A stretch of DNA of 64,000 nucleotides from Clostridium pasteurianum DSM 525 = ATCC 6013 (GTDB taxonomy: Bacteria > Bacillota > Clostridia > Clostridiales > Clostridiaceae): contig NZ_CP009268.1 in assembly GCF_000807255.1 (NCBI RefSeq), positions 774,384 to 838,383 on the forward strand, in the 5' to 3' direction. Positions 1 to 9,437 of the stretch are shown here, piece after piece. Each line of letters opens with the position of its first letter. Position 1 is the first letter of the stretch. The position numbers and the translations under genes are program-made. Under the pieces are notes generated by a model that was not told the origin of the DNA, ran no database searches, and saw only the letters and a list, made by a program, of their open reading frames with translations.

Positions 1-3000
1 TAAATTATTCAGGCTTACATGAAACGGCTTACAGAAAACTTGTTATAGGTCACTCCATTGACAAGCCAATAGCTCAGGTGGATTTTAATACAGATAATAA
101 AGCTGAAACTACTCCAGAGCCTGAAACTACTGTAAATTATCGTTATCCAAAGAATGGACAAACTGATGAATTGAAGGTCAGCACTAAGGAACTTGCACCC
201 ACCCCAGGTAAAGTATATGACTGGCAGATTCCCTCTGCTCCTACTTCTCATACCGGCTATGATGATATTGTAGATAGTACTCCGCCTGAAATAAAATCAG
301 TATCTAGCAATGTAAGCAGCATTGATGAGGGTAAAGAACTTAAACTTGCCTTTGATGGCAGTGATGACGTTGGTTTAGTGGATTTTAGCCTTTACTACAA
401 AATATCCGGTGAAACAAGTTTTACAAGAATTCCTCTAAGCGGCAAGGCAAGTGATGGTCACTACTATGCCACTATACCATCAGATAAATTGGTTTCAAAG
501 GATTATGTGGAATATTATGTGGAGGCTTCTGACCTTTATCATGAGGTTAAAACTGAAACCTATAAAGTAAATATAAACCGCCTTGATAGTAATGGAGATT
601 TACGTCTCAATGTAACAGATGGACAAGTACTATCTGGAAATAGTCTTATAACCTCTGGTACAAATTTAATAACTAATGAATCCACAATTTCTATTGATGG
701 TAAAGCAGTGGATACTACAAAAGATCTTGAAAGCGGTGCATATTTTTCCTTAAGCTACAGCGGTGTAGATGGATATTACAAGGATGCTGTTACCATTGAA
801 GATGAAATTTTATCTTTAATAGTAAAAGGTGATGCACCTTCTAGAACAGTATATCTTGATAAGAACAGATTTAAGAGAAATGCAGATGGAACTGCAGGTA
901 TTACCGTAACAGTAAGGGCAGGTACTGATGGCAGTCCTTTTGAGGTGGGTACTGCAGCTAACAATGATGATTTTAAAGCTACAGGCTTCAACCTTGTTCT
1001 TACTGATGGTACTGTGATTTACCCAGATAACGGAATAGATTCTTCAAAAGAATATAATATTGGTGACGGTAAAGGTATGAAGGAATATCTGGATATACAT
1101 TTCACCATTCCAAAGGATAAATTAACTGCAAGCAGCTACAATTGGGATACAAAAACCGTTAATGATGGAGAACATACAATAAAGGTTGTATCTGGTGAGA
1201 TTAGCAAAGAGGCTAAGATTAAGGTGGATAATACAGCACCACTTATCAAATCAAGGGTGGCTGAAGGGGCTAAGCTCTTTGGAAATATTACAATTGATCC
1301 ATCTGTAACAGATGCTAATGGTGTAGATACTTCAAAGACTCAGGCAGAGGTGGATGGAATAGCAGTGGAGTTACCTTATAAAACAACTTCTTCCGCACTT
1401 ACTCCAGGTAATCATGAGTTAAAAATAACTGCTTTTGATGCAATAGGAAATAAGGCAGAGAGTGTAACCCGTTTTTCAACTATTGATGAAAACTCAGTAG
1501 CGAGTGTTAACAACAGCAATAATGGACAGCTGTCAGCTAAGGTTACAGATCCTAGTGGTGCTAAGACGGATTTAACTTTTAAAGAGGCATATCACTTTAA
1601 TGCTGCTGATAATGAAATTAAAGCCTATGAGGGGAAGGGAGATTATCCTCTTGCAGAATCTTCAAAGATAACGGGAGATGCACTTAAAGCTATGAGTGCT
1701 GACGATGGAAGAACTCATGATACCCTGTCAAAAGAACTGCCTTATCAGAGATTTGATATAAAGGTTGGAAAGGTAAAGTCCACTGACAGAATTGAGACAG
1801 TGTGGAAGGGGAGGGTTAACGATAACCGACAGGCAAGGATGTATGTATTAAATATAGATACTAACAAATGGGAACTTATAGGGGCTAGTGTAAAAGGCGG
1901 ACAATCACAGCTAAAAGCTTCCTTTGTAGCAGACAAGCATTTAAAGGATGGAAAAGCTCAAATACTTGTGCAGGATAGATTGGAAGGCCTAGCACCGCAA
2001 ACTTCAGTGACAGCTCCAAAAGGTGTCTCTTCTGACTCCTGGAATCCTGAAACCTGGGATCCTTCAACACGTCCTGGTCAGTATGATTTCACCTTTGCAT
2101 GGATATCTGATACTCAGTACTATTCAGAATCCTATCCACAGCATTTTAATAATATGAATAAATGGATTGTAGATCATAAGGATGAGCTGAACACCAAGTA
2201 TTTGATTCATACCGGTGATATAGTAGATGAATGGGACAAGCCTTATCAGTGGGTAAATGCAGACAATGCTATGAAAATCATTGACAATTCAGGCCTTCCT
2301 TATGGAGTGCTTGGAGGTAATCATGATACGGGCCATGGCAGAGCAGATTATGAAAACTATGGCAAAAATTTTGGAGAGAAGAGATTTTTCGGAGGTGATT
2401 ATTATGGTGGTTCCTATATGAACAACAAAGGCCACTATGATTTAATCAGCGAAGGGGGCAATGATTTCATTGTACTTTATATGAGTTGGGATATCTATAC
2501 TCCTGAGATTCAATGGATGAATCAGGTGCTGGCTAAATATCCTAATCGTAAGGCAATACTTGCCTTTCACAGATATATTAACGATAAGGGTGCAATTGAT
2601 TATACAGGGGATTTGGTGCAAAGAGAAGTTGTAGCTAAAAATCCTAATGTATTTGCAGTACTGGATGGTCACTATCACGGTGCAGCTATAAAAATTGATC
2701 ACTTTGATGACAATGGAGATGGTACAGCTGAAAGACCGGTTTATCAAATTTGTACAGACTATCAAAGTGCCCACGAAGGTGGAGATGAGTATATTAAATA
2801 TCTTTACTTTGATATGAAAAATAATAAAATCTATATGAATTCCTATTCACCATTTTTAAATGACTACAATTATTTTGACGATAGAGGAACTTATGAAAAT
2901 GGAACTCAGGATCATGATGCCTATGAGCTTAATGTAAATTTGACTCCTGATGAAAAGAAACTTTCCACGGACAGCTTTGATGTTAACGTATATACGGATA

Positions 3001-3437
3001 AGGTTATTGGAACTGCCAGTGTTGACAGCGGACAGACAGGCAGCGTGAACTGGGAAAACCTCAAGGAAGGCAGGGAATATGCATGGTATGTAGAAAGTAA
3101 TTCAAGCTCCGGTAAAATTACTGGGGGAGTTAATGAATTTACCATGAAGGCAGCACTATCCAGTGTGTCCCTAAAGTCTAATAAAACAAATTTGGACATT
3201 GCAAAGACTGCCAAATTAACTGTAAAGGGTAAGCTGAGCAATGATGAAAATGCAAAGCTTTCAAAGGCATCAATAAAGTATGTAAGCAGCAATCCAGCTG
3301 TGGCATCTGTGAATGATAAAGCTTTGGTAACAGCTAAAAAAGCAGGAAGTGCAGATATAACAGCAGAGGTTACTTTAGAGGGAGTAACAGTTAAATCAAA
3401 TAAGATTACAATAACTGTAGATGAAGGTAAAAAATAG
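1..3437 (+). CDS. Multidomain surface metallophosphoesterase (5' end outside window)
   Basis: The frame is open from the left edge with no in-frame ATG. The GTG at 78 reads as an internal valine, so the true start lies upstream. Counted from that GTG, Ig-like beta-sandwich segments fill roughly residues 65-500. A calcineurin-like metallophosphoesterase domain spans about 670-900 with the motif ladder ISDTQ, GDIVD, GNHD, AFHRY and DGHYHG, which supplies the usual D/D/N/H/H ligands of a two-metal centre; the first motif has Q where D-x-H is common. The last ~90 residues form a bacterial Ig-like (Big_2) domain with the signature SSNPAVASV. This layout is typical of exported cell-surface phosphoesterases, but any signal peptide is off-window. 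The substrate cannot be told. The stop lies 78 bp before the hydrogenase genes, and no functional link to them is apparent. Confidence 0.85.
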   Translation, partial: NYSGLHETAYRKLVIGHSIDKPIAQVDFNTDNKAETTPEPETTVNYRYPKNGQTDELKVSTKELAPTPGKVYDWQIPSAPTSHTGYDDIVDSTPPEIKSVSSNVSSIDEGKELKLAFDGSDDVGLVDFSLYYKISGETSFTRIPLSGKASDGHYYATIPSDKLVSKDYVEYYVEASDLYHEVKTETYKVNINRLDSNGDLRLNVTDGQVLSGNSLITSGTNLITNESTISIDGKAVDTTKDLESGAYFSLSYSGVDGYYKDAVTIEDEILSLIVKGDAPSRTVYLDKNRFKRNADGTAGITVTVRAGTDGSPFEVGTAANNDDFKATGFNLVLTDGTVIYPDNGIDSSKEYNIGDGKGMKEYLDIHFTIPKDKLTASSYNWDTKTVNDGEHTIKVVSGEISKEAKIKVDNTAPLIKSRVAEGAKLFGNITIDPSVTDANGVDTSKTQAEVDGIAVELPYKTTSSALTPGNHELKITAFDAIGNKAESVTRFSTIDENSVASVNNSNNGQLSAKVTDPSGAKTDLTFKEAYHFNAADNEIKAYEGKGDYPLAESSKITGDALKAMSADDGRTHDTLSKELPYQRFDIKVGKVKSTDRIETVWKGRVNDNRQARMYVLNIDTNKWELIGASVKGGQSQLKASFVADKHLKDGKAQILVQDRLEGLAPQTSVTAPKGVSSDSWNPETWDPSTRPGQYDFTFAWISDTQYYSESYPQHFNNMNKWIVDHKDELNTKYLIHTGDIVDEWDKPYQWVNADNAMKIIDNSGLPYGVLGGNHDTGHGRADYENYGKNFGEKRFFGGDYYGGSYMNNKGHYDLISEGGNDFIVLYMSWDIYTPEIQWMNQVLAKYPNRKAILAFHRYINDKGAIDYTGDLVQREVVAKNPNVFAVLDGHYHGAAIKIDHFDDNGDGTAERPVYQICTDYQSAHEGGDEYIKYLYFDMKNNKIYMNSYSPFLNDYNYFDDRGTYENGTQDHDAYELNVNLTPDEKKLSTDSFDVNVYTDKVIGTASVDSGQTGSVNWENLKEGREYAWYVESNSSSGKITGGVNEFTMKAALSSVSLKSNKTNLDIAKTAKLTVKGKLSNDENAKLSKASIKYVSSNPAVASVNDKALVTAKKAGSADITAEVTLEGVTVKSNKITITVDEGKK

Positions 3438-3515
3438 TTTACTTGTAAGTAATATTTACTTAATATTCAATAATTACAATTTAATTGAACAAATTATTAT
3501 GCGAGGAGTGTTATC

Positions 3516-4400
3516 ATGAAAATCAGTAGAAGAGACTTTTTGAAGTGGTCTGCCGCTACAGCTATAGCTCTAAATATTCAATTTGATATGGACAAATTTA
3601 ATACTGTACTTGCAGCAGAAACAGATCCCCCAATTATCTGGTTAAATGGGTCTGGATGTTCAGGATGTACTATATCAACTTTAAATGTTACTAATCCAGC
3701 AACTATTGATGATGTACTTTTAAACAAAATAAGTATCAAGTACAATAGTACTCTTATGACAGCTTCAGGGGATCTTGCAATGCAGACACTGGAACAATGT
3801 GCTAATACTTACACTGGACAATTTATACTTGTAGTTGAAGGTTCAATACCAACAGGTGCCAGTGGAAACTACTGCATTATAGGGGAAGAAAATGGAGCCC
3901 CACTTACTATGCAACAAGCTGTACTAAAGTATGGTCCAATGGCTAAATATGTGGTAGCAGTGGGAACTTGCGCTTCCTTTGGGGGAGTGTCAGCAGCTGG
4001 ACCTAATAATACAGCTTGTCAACCAGTAAAAACTATATTATCTGGTAAAACTGTAAATCCTGTAATAAATCTTTCAGGTTGCCCTGCTCATCCTACAGTT
4101 ATTATACAAACTTTATTAAATTTAATATTAACAGGTATACCATCTTTAGATAGTAATAGCAGACCTAGAGAATATTACAGTAATAGTATTCACAGTAATT
4201 GTCCAAGAAGGGGTAAGACCCAAGTAAAGCAGCCAGGTATATTTGGATGTTACAAGCCTATAGGTTGTAAAGGACCAGGTTGCAGTAATGTATGCCCAAG
4301 CATGAAGTGGAATAACGGAGTTAACTTCTGCGTTACCTCTAATCATCCTTGCATAGGGTGCGCAAACCCAAGTTTCCCTACAAATCCATTAACAGTGTAA
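3516..4400 (+). CDS. [NiFe]-hydrogenase small subunit, Tat-exported
   Basis: Electron-transfer subunit of an uptake-type [NiFe] hydrogenase, carrying the Fe-S relay. The N-terminus is a Tat signal with twin arginine (SRRDFLKWS, R5-R6), a hydrophobic stretch and an AxA-like cleavage region near residue 34. Cluster ligands are visible: C48 and C51 in GSGCSGC, C152 in VGTCASFGG, the LSGCPAHP cysteine, the HSNCPRRG His/Cys of the distal cluster, and a Cys-rich C-terminal third (GCYKPIGCKGPGC, NHPCIGC). At 294 residues it lacks the C-terminal membrane helix that anchors many periplasmic small subunits, and no cytochrome b gene is nearby. The start is set by a GCGAGGAG ribosome site 7 bp upstream. 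First gene of a long same-strand cluster with the large subunit 39 bp downstream. Confidence 0.95.
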   Translation: MKISRRDFLKWSAATAIALNIQFDMDKFNTVLAAETDPPIIWLNGSGCSGCTISTLNVTNPATIDDVLLNKISIKYNSTLMTASGDLAMQTLEQCANTYTGQFILVVEGSIPTGASGNYCIIGEENGAPLTMQQAVLKYGPMAKYVVAVGTCASFGGVSAAGPNNTACQPVKTILSGKTVNPVINLSGCPAHPTVIIQTLLNLILTGIPSLDSNSRPREYYSNSIHSNCPRRGKTQVKQPGIFGCYKPIGCKGPGCSNVCPSMKWNNGVNFCVTSNHPCIGCANPSFPTNPLTV

Positions 4401-4439
4401 GCTAAAAATAATATAGGATAAAAGGAATGAGGTAGGATA

Positions 4440-5855
4440 ATGAGTACAATAGTATTAGATCCAATTACGAGATTAGAAGGACATTTAAAAATTAATGTGA
4501 CACTTGATACAAATAACAATGTAACTGCAGCACAGGCTTCAGGAGGTCTTTACAGAGATTTTGAAAATATGCTTTTAAATAGAGTGCCAAAGGATGCAGC
4601 ATTTTTAACACAGAGAATATGCGGACTATGTCCAGTTTCTCATGCCATATCTTCATCAAAGGCAATAGAACAGGCAGTGGGATTTACACCTACATTGCAG
4701 GGCCTTCTTCTAAGAAATCTTATTCAGTCTTCAAATTTTATATCAAGTAATATATTGCACTTTTATCATTTAGCGTTAATGGACTATGTTCAAGGACCGC
4801 AGATGCACCCATGGACACCAGGATACAGTCAGGATTATAGATTTAATTCAACGGACAATCAAAATCTTGTTGACAATTATGTAACTGCATTATCTATAAG
4901 AAGACAAGCTCACGAAATGGGAGCAATATTTGGTGGAAAGCTTCCACACGTTGCTAATGTTGTACCAGGTGGTGTAACTGCAATACCATCCTCAACAGAT
5001 ATAAGTAAATTCAAGAACTATTTAACTGCAATAACATCCTTTATTACAAATACATATCAAGGGGATGTTAACAAGTTAGCTTCAACCTATAGTGATTACT
5101 ATAGTGTAGGTGATGGCTATGGTAATTTAATAGCCTATGGTGTGTTTGATACAAATACTACTGGAAGTAAGTTATTCCCAGCAGGTACAGTAACTAATGG
5201 AACAGTGGGAGGCTTTAGTCAGTCTAATGTAAAAGAATATGTAGGACATTCCTGGTATTCTTCACCATCTGGGCAAAACCCTGCCAGCGAAACCACAACG
5301 CCAAGTTACGGGAAATCAGGAGCCTATACGTGGCTTAAAGCACCAAGATATAATGGACAACCTTATGAAGCAGGTTCATTGGCAAGAACTTGGGTAAGCG
5401 GAGATTATAGACGGGGCGTATCAGTTATGGACAGACATATGGCAAGATATACTGAAACAGCTAAGATAGCAAGTAATATGAATACCTGGATAAATCAAAT
5501 AGTAACTGGTACAAGCGGGTATACCAATATAGGAACTCCAGCTTCCGGAAGCGGAGTAGGTTTAACAGAAGCACCAAGAGGAGCTCTTGGACATTGGATA
5601 TCAGTATCAAGTTCTAAAATATCAAAATATCAGATTATTACACCAACTTGCTGGAATGCTTCACCAATGGATGACAGCGGAAATGTTGGTCCAATAGAAA
5701 AGGCACTAATAGGGACTCATGTGGCAGATACAGCTCAGCCAGTAGAATTACTGAGAATAGTGCACTCCTTCGATCCCTGTACAGGATGTTCAGTACATGT
5801 GATGTCACCAGAGGGATTAGAAATGTCCAAATTTATAGTACAACCAGGAGTTTAA
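4440..5855 (+). CDS. [NiFe]-hydrogenase large subunit (catalytic)
   Basis: Binds the Ni-Fe(CN)2CO active site where H2 is split or formed. The four nickel-ligating cysteines are present: C61 and C64 in RICGLCPVSHA, and C447 and C450 in DPCTGCSVH near the C-terminus. Eighteen residues follow His453 (from VMSPEG on); family knowledge says this tail is removed by a dedicated protease after nickel insertion, and the gene next door encodes one. At 471 residues it is shorter than typical group 1 large subunits (about 550-600). It has no signal of its own, so it is expected to travel through the Tat pore bound to the folded small subunit. The ATG is preceded by GAGGT. The electron acceptor partner is not encoded in the window. 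Confidence 0.95.
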   Translation: MSTIVLDPITRLEGHLKINVTLDTNNNVTAAQASGGLYRDFENMLLNRVPKDAAFLTQRICGLCPVSHAISSSKAIEQAVGFTPTLQGLLLRNLIQSSNFISSNILHFYHLALMDYVQGPQMHPWTPGYSQDYRFNSTDNQNLVDNYVTALSIRRQAHEMGAIFGGKLPHVANVVPGGVTAIPSSTDISKFKNYLTAITSFITNTYQGDVNKLASTYSDYYSVGDGYGNLIAYGVFDTNTTGSKLFPAGTVTNGTVGGFSQSNVKEYVGHSWYSSPSGQNPASETTTPSYGKSGAYTWLKAPRYNGQPYEAGSLARTWVSGDYRRGVSVMDRHMARYTETAKIASNMNTWINQIVTGTSGYTNIGTPASGSGVGLTEAPRGALGHWISVSSSKISKYQIITPTCWNASPMDDSGNVGPIEKALIGTHVADTAQPVELLRIVHSFDPCTGCSVHVMSPEGLEMSKFIVQPGV

Positions 5856-5857
5856 TT

Positions 5858-6331
5858 ATGAAAGATACTGTCGTCCTTGGAATAGGTAATATACTTTTAA
5901 AAGATGATGGTGTAGGAGTCCATATAATAAGAGCTTTAGAAAATGAAAAACTTCCATCTACTATAGAATTAGTGGATGGAGGTACTTCTACACTGGACAC
6001 ATTAGGTTATTTTCTAGAATATAAAAAAGTGGTAGTGATAGATTGTCTAAAAGCTGGATATGATCCTGGCACCATATATAAGATCAAGCCAGAAGAAATA
6101 AAAAGCTATAAAAGTGAAAATCTATCCATACATGATATCCAAATATTGGATGTGGTTAAAATGGCGAATATGTTAGGGAAGTTTCCAGAGGTTATAATCT
6201 TTGGAATAGAGCCTGAAAAAATATGTTTAGATACGGAAATGACAGAAACTATGAAGAATAAAATATCTGAAGTCATAAAAATTTTAAAGCTGGAATTGTA
6301 TATTAAAGAAAAGCAAGAAAATGCAGGCTAG
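5858..6331 (+). CDS. Hydrogenase maturation protease (HyaD/HupD/HycI family)
   Basis: Endopeptidase that trims the C-terminal tail of the hydrogenase large subunit once nickel is inserted. The N-terminus VLGIGNILLKDDGVGVH is the family signature, with the metal-sensing acid in the DDG segment; further conserved positions are the aspartate of the VVVIDC strand and the His in SIHDIQ. The ATG at 5858, 2 bp after the large-subunit stop, gives a 157-residue protein that begins exactly at the conserved strand and matches the family length. The frame extends further upstream, but only through the large-subunit coding sequence. The stop is followed 9 bp later by hypA, consistent with one transcript. 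Confidence 0.93.
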   Translation: MKDTVVLGIGNILLKDDGVGVHIIRALENEKLPSTIELVDGGTSTLDTLGYFLEYKKVVVIDCLKAGYDPGTIYKIKPEEIKSYKSENLSIHDIQILDVVKMANMLGKFPEVIIFGIEPEKICLDTEMTETMKNKISEVIKILKLELYIKEKQENAG

Positions 6332-6340
6332 GTGAGAAAT

Positions 6341-6682
6341 ATGCATGAAGTTTCAATTATGGAAAGTACAATGAATATTATTTCAGAAAAAGCTAGAGAA
6401 AATGATTTAAAGGTCATATCTAAAATTACCATAAAAATTGGAGAACTTTCTGGGGTAATGCCTGATGCACTGACCTTTGCATTTAACAGTTTATCTAGAG
6501 GAACTATAGCAGAAGGTGCAGAGTTTTTAATAGAAAGAGTAGATGCCACGGCTATGTGTGATGAATGCGGTATTATATTTGAAATAGATCATTTTAATAA
6601 ATTATGTCCAAAGTGCAATAAGTTTTCAGCTAACATTTTAAGTGGATATGAACTATATGTTAATACAATTGAAGGAGAATAG
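6341..6682 (+). CDS. hypA: Hydrogenase nickel-insertion chaperone HypA
   Basis: HypA delivers Ni2+ to the large-subunit precursor together with HypB. The ATG at 6341 is chosen over an upstream in-frame GTG because the mature protein must begin Met-His-Glu: His2 and the N-terminal amine are nickel ligands, and the sequence reads MHEVSIMES. A structural zinc site is formed by two CxxC pairs, CDEC around residue 74 and CPKC around residue 91. The 113-residue length is standard. It is tightly packed between the maturation protease and hypB, with 3 bp to the latter, which implies co-translation. Confidence 0.96.
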   Translation: MHEVSIMESTMNIISEKARENDLKVISKITIKIGELSGVMPDALTFAFNSLSRGTIAEGAEFLIERVDATAMCDECGIIFEIDHFNKLCPKCNKFSANILSGYELYVNTIEGE

Positions 6683-6685
6683 ATA

Positions 6686-7351
6686 ATGAGTGAAATTAAG
6701 GTAGTAACAAATATACTTCAAACTAATGATGAAATAACTTCAGAGAATAAAAAAATATTAGATGAAAAAGGTATATATGTAGTGAATTTAATGAGTTCCC
6801 CGGGTTCAGGTAAAACTTCAATACTTGAAAAAGTAATTTCAAAATTTAAAGATGGTATAAAAATTGCAGTTATAGAAGGAGATATCTATACCACAAAGGA
6901 TGCAGAGAGAATTGAAGCCCAGGGAGTACCGGTGGTACAGATTAATACAGGGGGAGCTTGCCATTTAGATGGAGATATGATTAAAAATTCACTTAATTCA
7001 TTAAATTTAGATGAGATTAATCTGCTGGTTATAGAAAATGTAGGTAATCTTGTGTGCCCTGCTGAATTTGAAATCGGTGAGGACATAAAGATATGTGTCC
7101 TAAGCACTGCTGAAGGAAATGATAAGCCCCTTAAGTATCCTTTAATGTTTGAAAAAAGCAGTGCAGTTATTTTGAATAAAATAGATCTAATGCCCTTTAC
7201 TAATTTTGATAGAGAAGAATTTTATAGAGATGTAGAATCTTTAAATGCCAATGCTGTCACCTTTGAAACAAGCTGTGTAAAGGATGAAGGATTGGAAGAA
7301 TTATGTGTGTGGTTGAAAGAAAAAATTGTTGAAAAAAATCAAAAGCACTGA
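6686..7351 (+). CDS. hypB: Hydrogenase nickel-incorporation GTPase HypB
   Basis: SIMIBI-class GTPase that powers nickel delivery to the hydrogenase large subunit. It shows a P-loop (SSPGSGKTS, ~residues 36-44), a metal-binding segment with GGACHLDGDM, a conserved ENVGNL strand and the guanine-specificity motif NKIDLMPF. The N-terminal polyhistidine nickel-storage stretch found in some HypB proteins is absent, so this is a minimal 221-residue form. It begins 3 bp after hypA. About 97 bp without a recognisable gene separate it from tatA. Confidence 0.96.
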   Translation: MSEIKVVTNILQTNDEITSENKKILDEKGIYVVNLMSSPGSGKTSILEKVISKFKDGIKIAVIEGDIYTTKDAERIEAQGVPVVQINTGGACHLDGDMIKNSLNSLNLDEINLLVIENVGNLVCPAEFEIGEDIKICVLSTAEGNDKPLKYPLMFEKSSAVILNKIDLMPFTNFDREEFYRDVESLNANAVTFETSCVKDEGLEELCVWLKEKIVEKNQKH

Positions 7352-7448
7352 AATTCATGGATGTATATAAGAATATCTAAAAGTAAAATCATTGGATAAT
7401 GAGAAAATTAAATTAATATAAAAAATTATAAGCGGGAGGAAGAACTTT

Positions 7449-7655
7449 ATGCCAAGAATAGGATTTCCAGAGTTAATTATAATATTAGTAATTGCATTGG
7501 TGATTTTTGGACCAGGGAAATTGCCTTCAGTAGGGAAGTCTATAGGAGAATCCATTAAGGAATTTAAAAAAGCTTCAAGCGAAATTGCTAAGGGAAGTAC
7601 TGCTGAAGTCGCTGCTACTGAAACAAAGGCAGAAGAAGAGAAGAAAGAATCATAG
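7449..7655 (+). CDS. tatA: Twin-arginine translocase subunit TatA
   Basis: Pore-forming subunit of the Tat system, which exports folded cofactor-containing proteins. The 68-residue protein has the canonical layout: a short N-terminus, one membrane helix (PELIIILVIALVIF), the FGPGKLP hinge, an amphipathic helix (SVGKSIGESIKEFKKA) and a charged Lys/Glu-rich tail. A strong GGGAGGA ribosome site precedes the ATG. Its placement inside the hydrogenase cluster, just before two tatC genes, argues that this set mainly serves the Tat-signal-bearing hydrogenase small subunit. Confidence 0.95.
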   Translation: MPRIGFPELIIILVIALVIFGPGKLPSVGKSIGESIKEFKKASSEIAKGSTAEVAATETKAEEEKKES

Positions 7656-7668
7656 TGGGAGTACAGAT

Positions 7669-8421
7669 ATGGTGAAAAGTGAACAAATTGTTGGCTTTGT
7701 AAAGCTGCTGGAGAAGTTTAGAAAGACAATAATAACAATGTTTGTCATTGTTATTATTGTCTCATCATTTATGTATTTTGAAGCTGATTATATAATAGGT
7801 ATTTTGTCAAAGCCTGTTCATGGAGTTGATTTGTACTTTATGAGGCCGGCGGAGGGAATGATGGTGAAAATGAAAATAGCCTTTTTAGGAGGCATAATAA
7901 TTTCATTTCCCTTTATAGCATATTTGCTAATTCATGAAACAGGTTCTAGGTTAACTGTAAAAGTCAGAAGAATTCTATATTTCTTTGTGACTCCAGTTGC
8001 AATATTACTTTTTATTATGGGAGTTTTATTTGGATATAAATTATTATTACCTTCAACAATTGATTTTCTATTAGATTGTGGAAATGAGTTTATGAAGGCA
8101 AATTTGTCTGGAGATAATTATTTTTCATTTGTAATTACCATGCTTTTGACTACAGGCTTAATTTTTGAACTTCCATTGTTTTTAATAGCTTTGTCCAGAA
8201 TAAATATTATTAATTCAAAAATGCTGAAGGAAAAACGAAAGATTGCTTTAATGGTTTCTCTTATAGCTGTAGCACTTATAACACCTTCAGTGGATGCAAT
8301 GACTTTTATTTTAGTGGCTCTGCCAATAACAGGACTATATGAAATCAGTATTTGGTGTGTATATTTATTGGAAAAGAAGGATGAGAGGAATCAGTCATCT
8401 AAATTGGAGAAAAGTGCTTAG
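7669..8421 (+). CDS. tatC: TatC-like Tat translocase subunit, divergent copy
   Basis: Multi-spanning TatC-family protein (six predicted membrane helices) that recognises twin-arginine signals. The start is set at ATG 7669, 13 bp after tatA; the in-frame extension upstream only overlaps tatA. The N-terminal substrate-binding motif, which is HLNELRKRL in the neighbouring copy, is degenerate here (VKLLEKFRKTI). The rest keeps TatC landmarks such as the G-L-x-F-E-L-P motif (TTGLIFELPLFL) and TPSVDA before the last helix. It is therefore a real TatC paralogue with an altered signal-recognition face, possibly working as a hetero-pair with the next gene. Confidence 0.88.
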   Translation: MVKSEQIVGFVKLLEKFRKTIITMFVIVIIVSSFMYFEADYIIGILSKPVHGVDLYFMRPAEGMMVKMKIAFLGGIIISFPFIAYLLIHETGSRLTVKVRRILYFFVTPVAILLFIMGVLFGYKLLLPSTIDFLLDCGNEFMKANLSGDNYFSFVITMLLTTGLIFELPLFLIALSRINIINSKMLKEKRKIALMVSLIAVALITPSVDAMTFILVALPITGLYEISIWCVYLLEKKDERNQSSKLEKSA

Positions 8422-8444
8422 ATACTAGCATTAGAGGTGAATAT

Positions 8445-9188
8445 ATGACTAATGAAAATATAAAGGATATGACTGTAGTAGAGCACTTAAATGAGCTTAG
8501 AAAGAGATTGATAATTGTTATAGCATCTTTAGTTATAGTCACTGGTTTTGTTTACGATAAAGTTGATTACTTAATTAGATTTTTAATGATGCCTATAGCT
8601 AAATTTAGAATAGAGCTTGTATATTTTTCTTTGACAGAGGGCTTTACCACAAGAGTTGGAATAGCACTGTTTGCTGGAACTGTAATCGTAAGTCCCATTA
8701 TATTATATGAGGCAGCTGCTTTTATTAATCCAGGATTGTCTAAAAAGGAGAAAAGATTCTTATATAAAAATCTGTTTTTTATGGCTGTTCTGCTGGTCTT
8801 AGGCATGGTCTTTGGCTATATATTAGTACTGCCCCAGGCTCTTAGCTTTTTGATATATTATGGAGAAACTTACATGAATCCTCTTTTTTCCGGCAGTACA
8901 TATTTTAATTTTATAGGTATTTTCTGTTTTTTTACGGGAGTTATATTTTTAATTCCCTATGTAATTGTACTTTTGGGCAAATTGTCATTGATAAATTCAA
9001 ATACTCTTCGGAAGTGGAGAAAATATATCATTATAGCTGTGATTGCCCTTGAAGGATTATTTATTTCCAATGCAGGTTTAATTACTTGCATACTGGTTGC
9101 AGCTCCTGTACTGATATTGTATGAGGCTAGTATATGGATTGTTTATTTTAAAGAAAAAAGGTTAGAGAAGAAAAAGAGAAAAAATTAA
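8445..9188 (+). CDS. tatC: Twin-arginine translocase subunit TatC
   Basis: Second TatC, 247 residues, with the canonical N-terminus TVVEHLNELRKRLIIVI that forms the twin-arginine docking site. It is followed by six hydrophobic segments and the cytoplasmic loop INPGLSKKEKRFLYK (family pattern PGL..KER). In contrast to the preceding copy, the HL-ELR-R motif is intact, so this one is the likelier signal receptor. It begins 23 bp after the first tatC with a GAGGTG ribosome site and ends 24 bp before hypC. Two tatC genes side by side behind one tatA is unusual for a Gram-positive locus. Confidence 0.93.
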   Translation: MTNENIKDMTVVEHLNELRKRLIIVIASLVIVTGFVYDKVDYLIRFLMMPIAKFRIELVYFSLTEGFTTRVGIALFAGTVIVSPIILYEAAAFINPGLSKKEKRFLYKNLFFMAVLLVLGMVFGYILVLPQALSFLIYYGETYMNPLFSGSTYFNFIGIFCFFTGVIFLIPYVIVLLGKLSLINSNTLRKWRKYIIIAVIALEGLFISNAGLITCILVAAPVLILYEASIWIVYFKEKRLEKKKRKN

Positions 9189-9212
9189 TGCATTAATATT
9201 GGAGGAATTGAT

Positions 9213-9437
9213 ATGTGTTTAGCGGTTCCAGGCAGAGTTTTAAAAGTAGATAATTATAAAGGTGTTGTAGAAATAGGAAATATGAAAAGAGAAGTATTTA
9301 TGCACCTTATTCCAGATATAAAAGTGGGACAATATGTTTTAGTTCATGCAGGCTGTGCAATTGAAACAATTGATGAAGAAGAAGCAGAAAAAACTTTGGA
9401 AATAATAAAGGAACTATCAGAGAATGAAATATGTTGA
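9213..9437 (+). CDS. hypC: Hydrogenase assembly chaperone HypC
   Basis: HypC carries the Fe(CN)2CO group from HypD to the large subunit. The sequence begins MCLAVPGRV; Cys2 is the essential iron-binding and large-subunit-contacting residue once the Met is removed. The 74-residue length and the HAGCAIETIDEEEA segment fit the family. The GGAGG ribosome site lies 9 bp upstream. Its last codons overlap a decayed copy of the hypD 5' end (see the entry at 9419). The next intact gene, hypE, starts about 150 bp later with no obvious terminator between. Confidence 0.96.
   Translation: MCLAVPGRVLKVDNYKGVVEIGNMKREVFMHLIPDIKVGQYVLVHAGCAIETIDEEEAEKTLEIIKELSENEIC

Noticed and set aside
3438..3515. Search for a hydrogenase promoter or terminator in the 78-bp gap.
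   Set aside because: Only a weak dyad (AAGTAA/TTACTT) and generic AT-rich boxes are present; no confident -35/-10 pair.
7585..7668. Upstream extension of the first tatC frame from 7585.
   Set aside because: It lies entirely within tatA in another frame, has a very basic shadow-like sequence, and TatC homology starts at the ATG at 7669.
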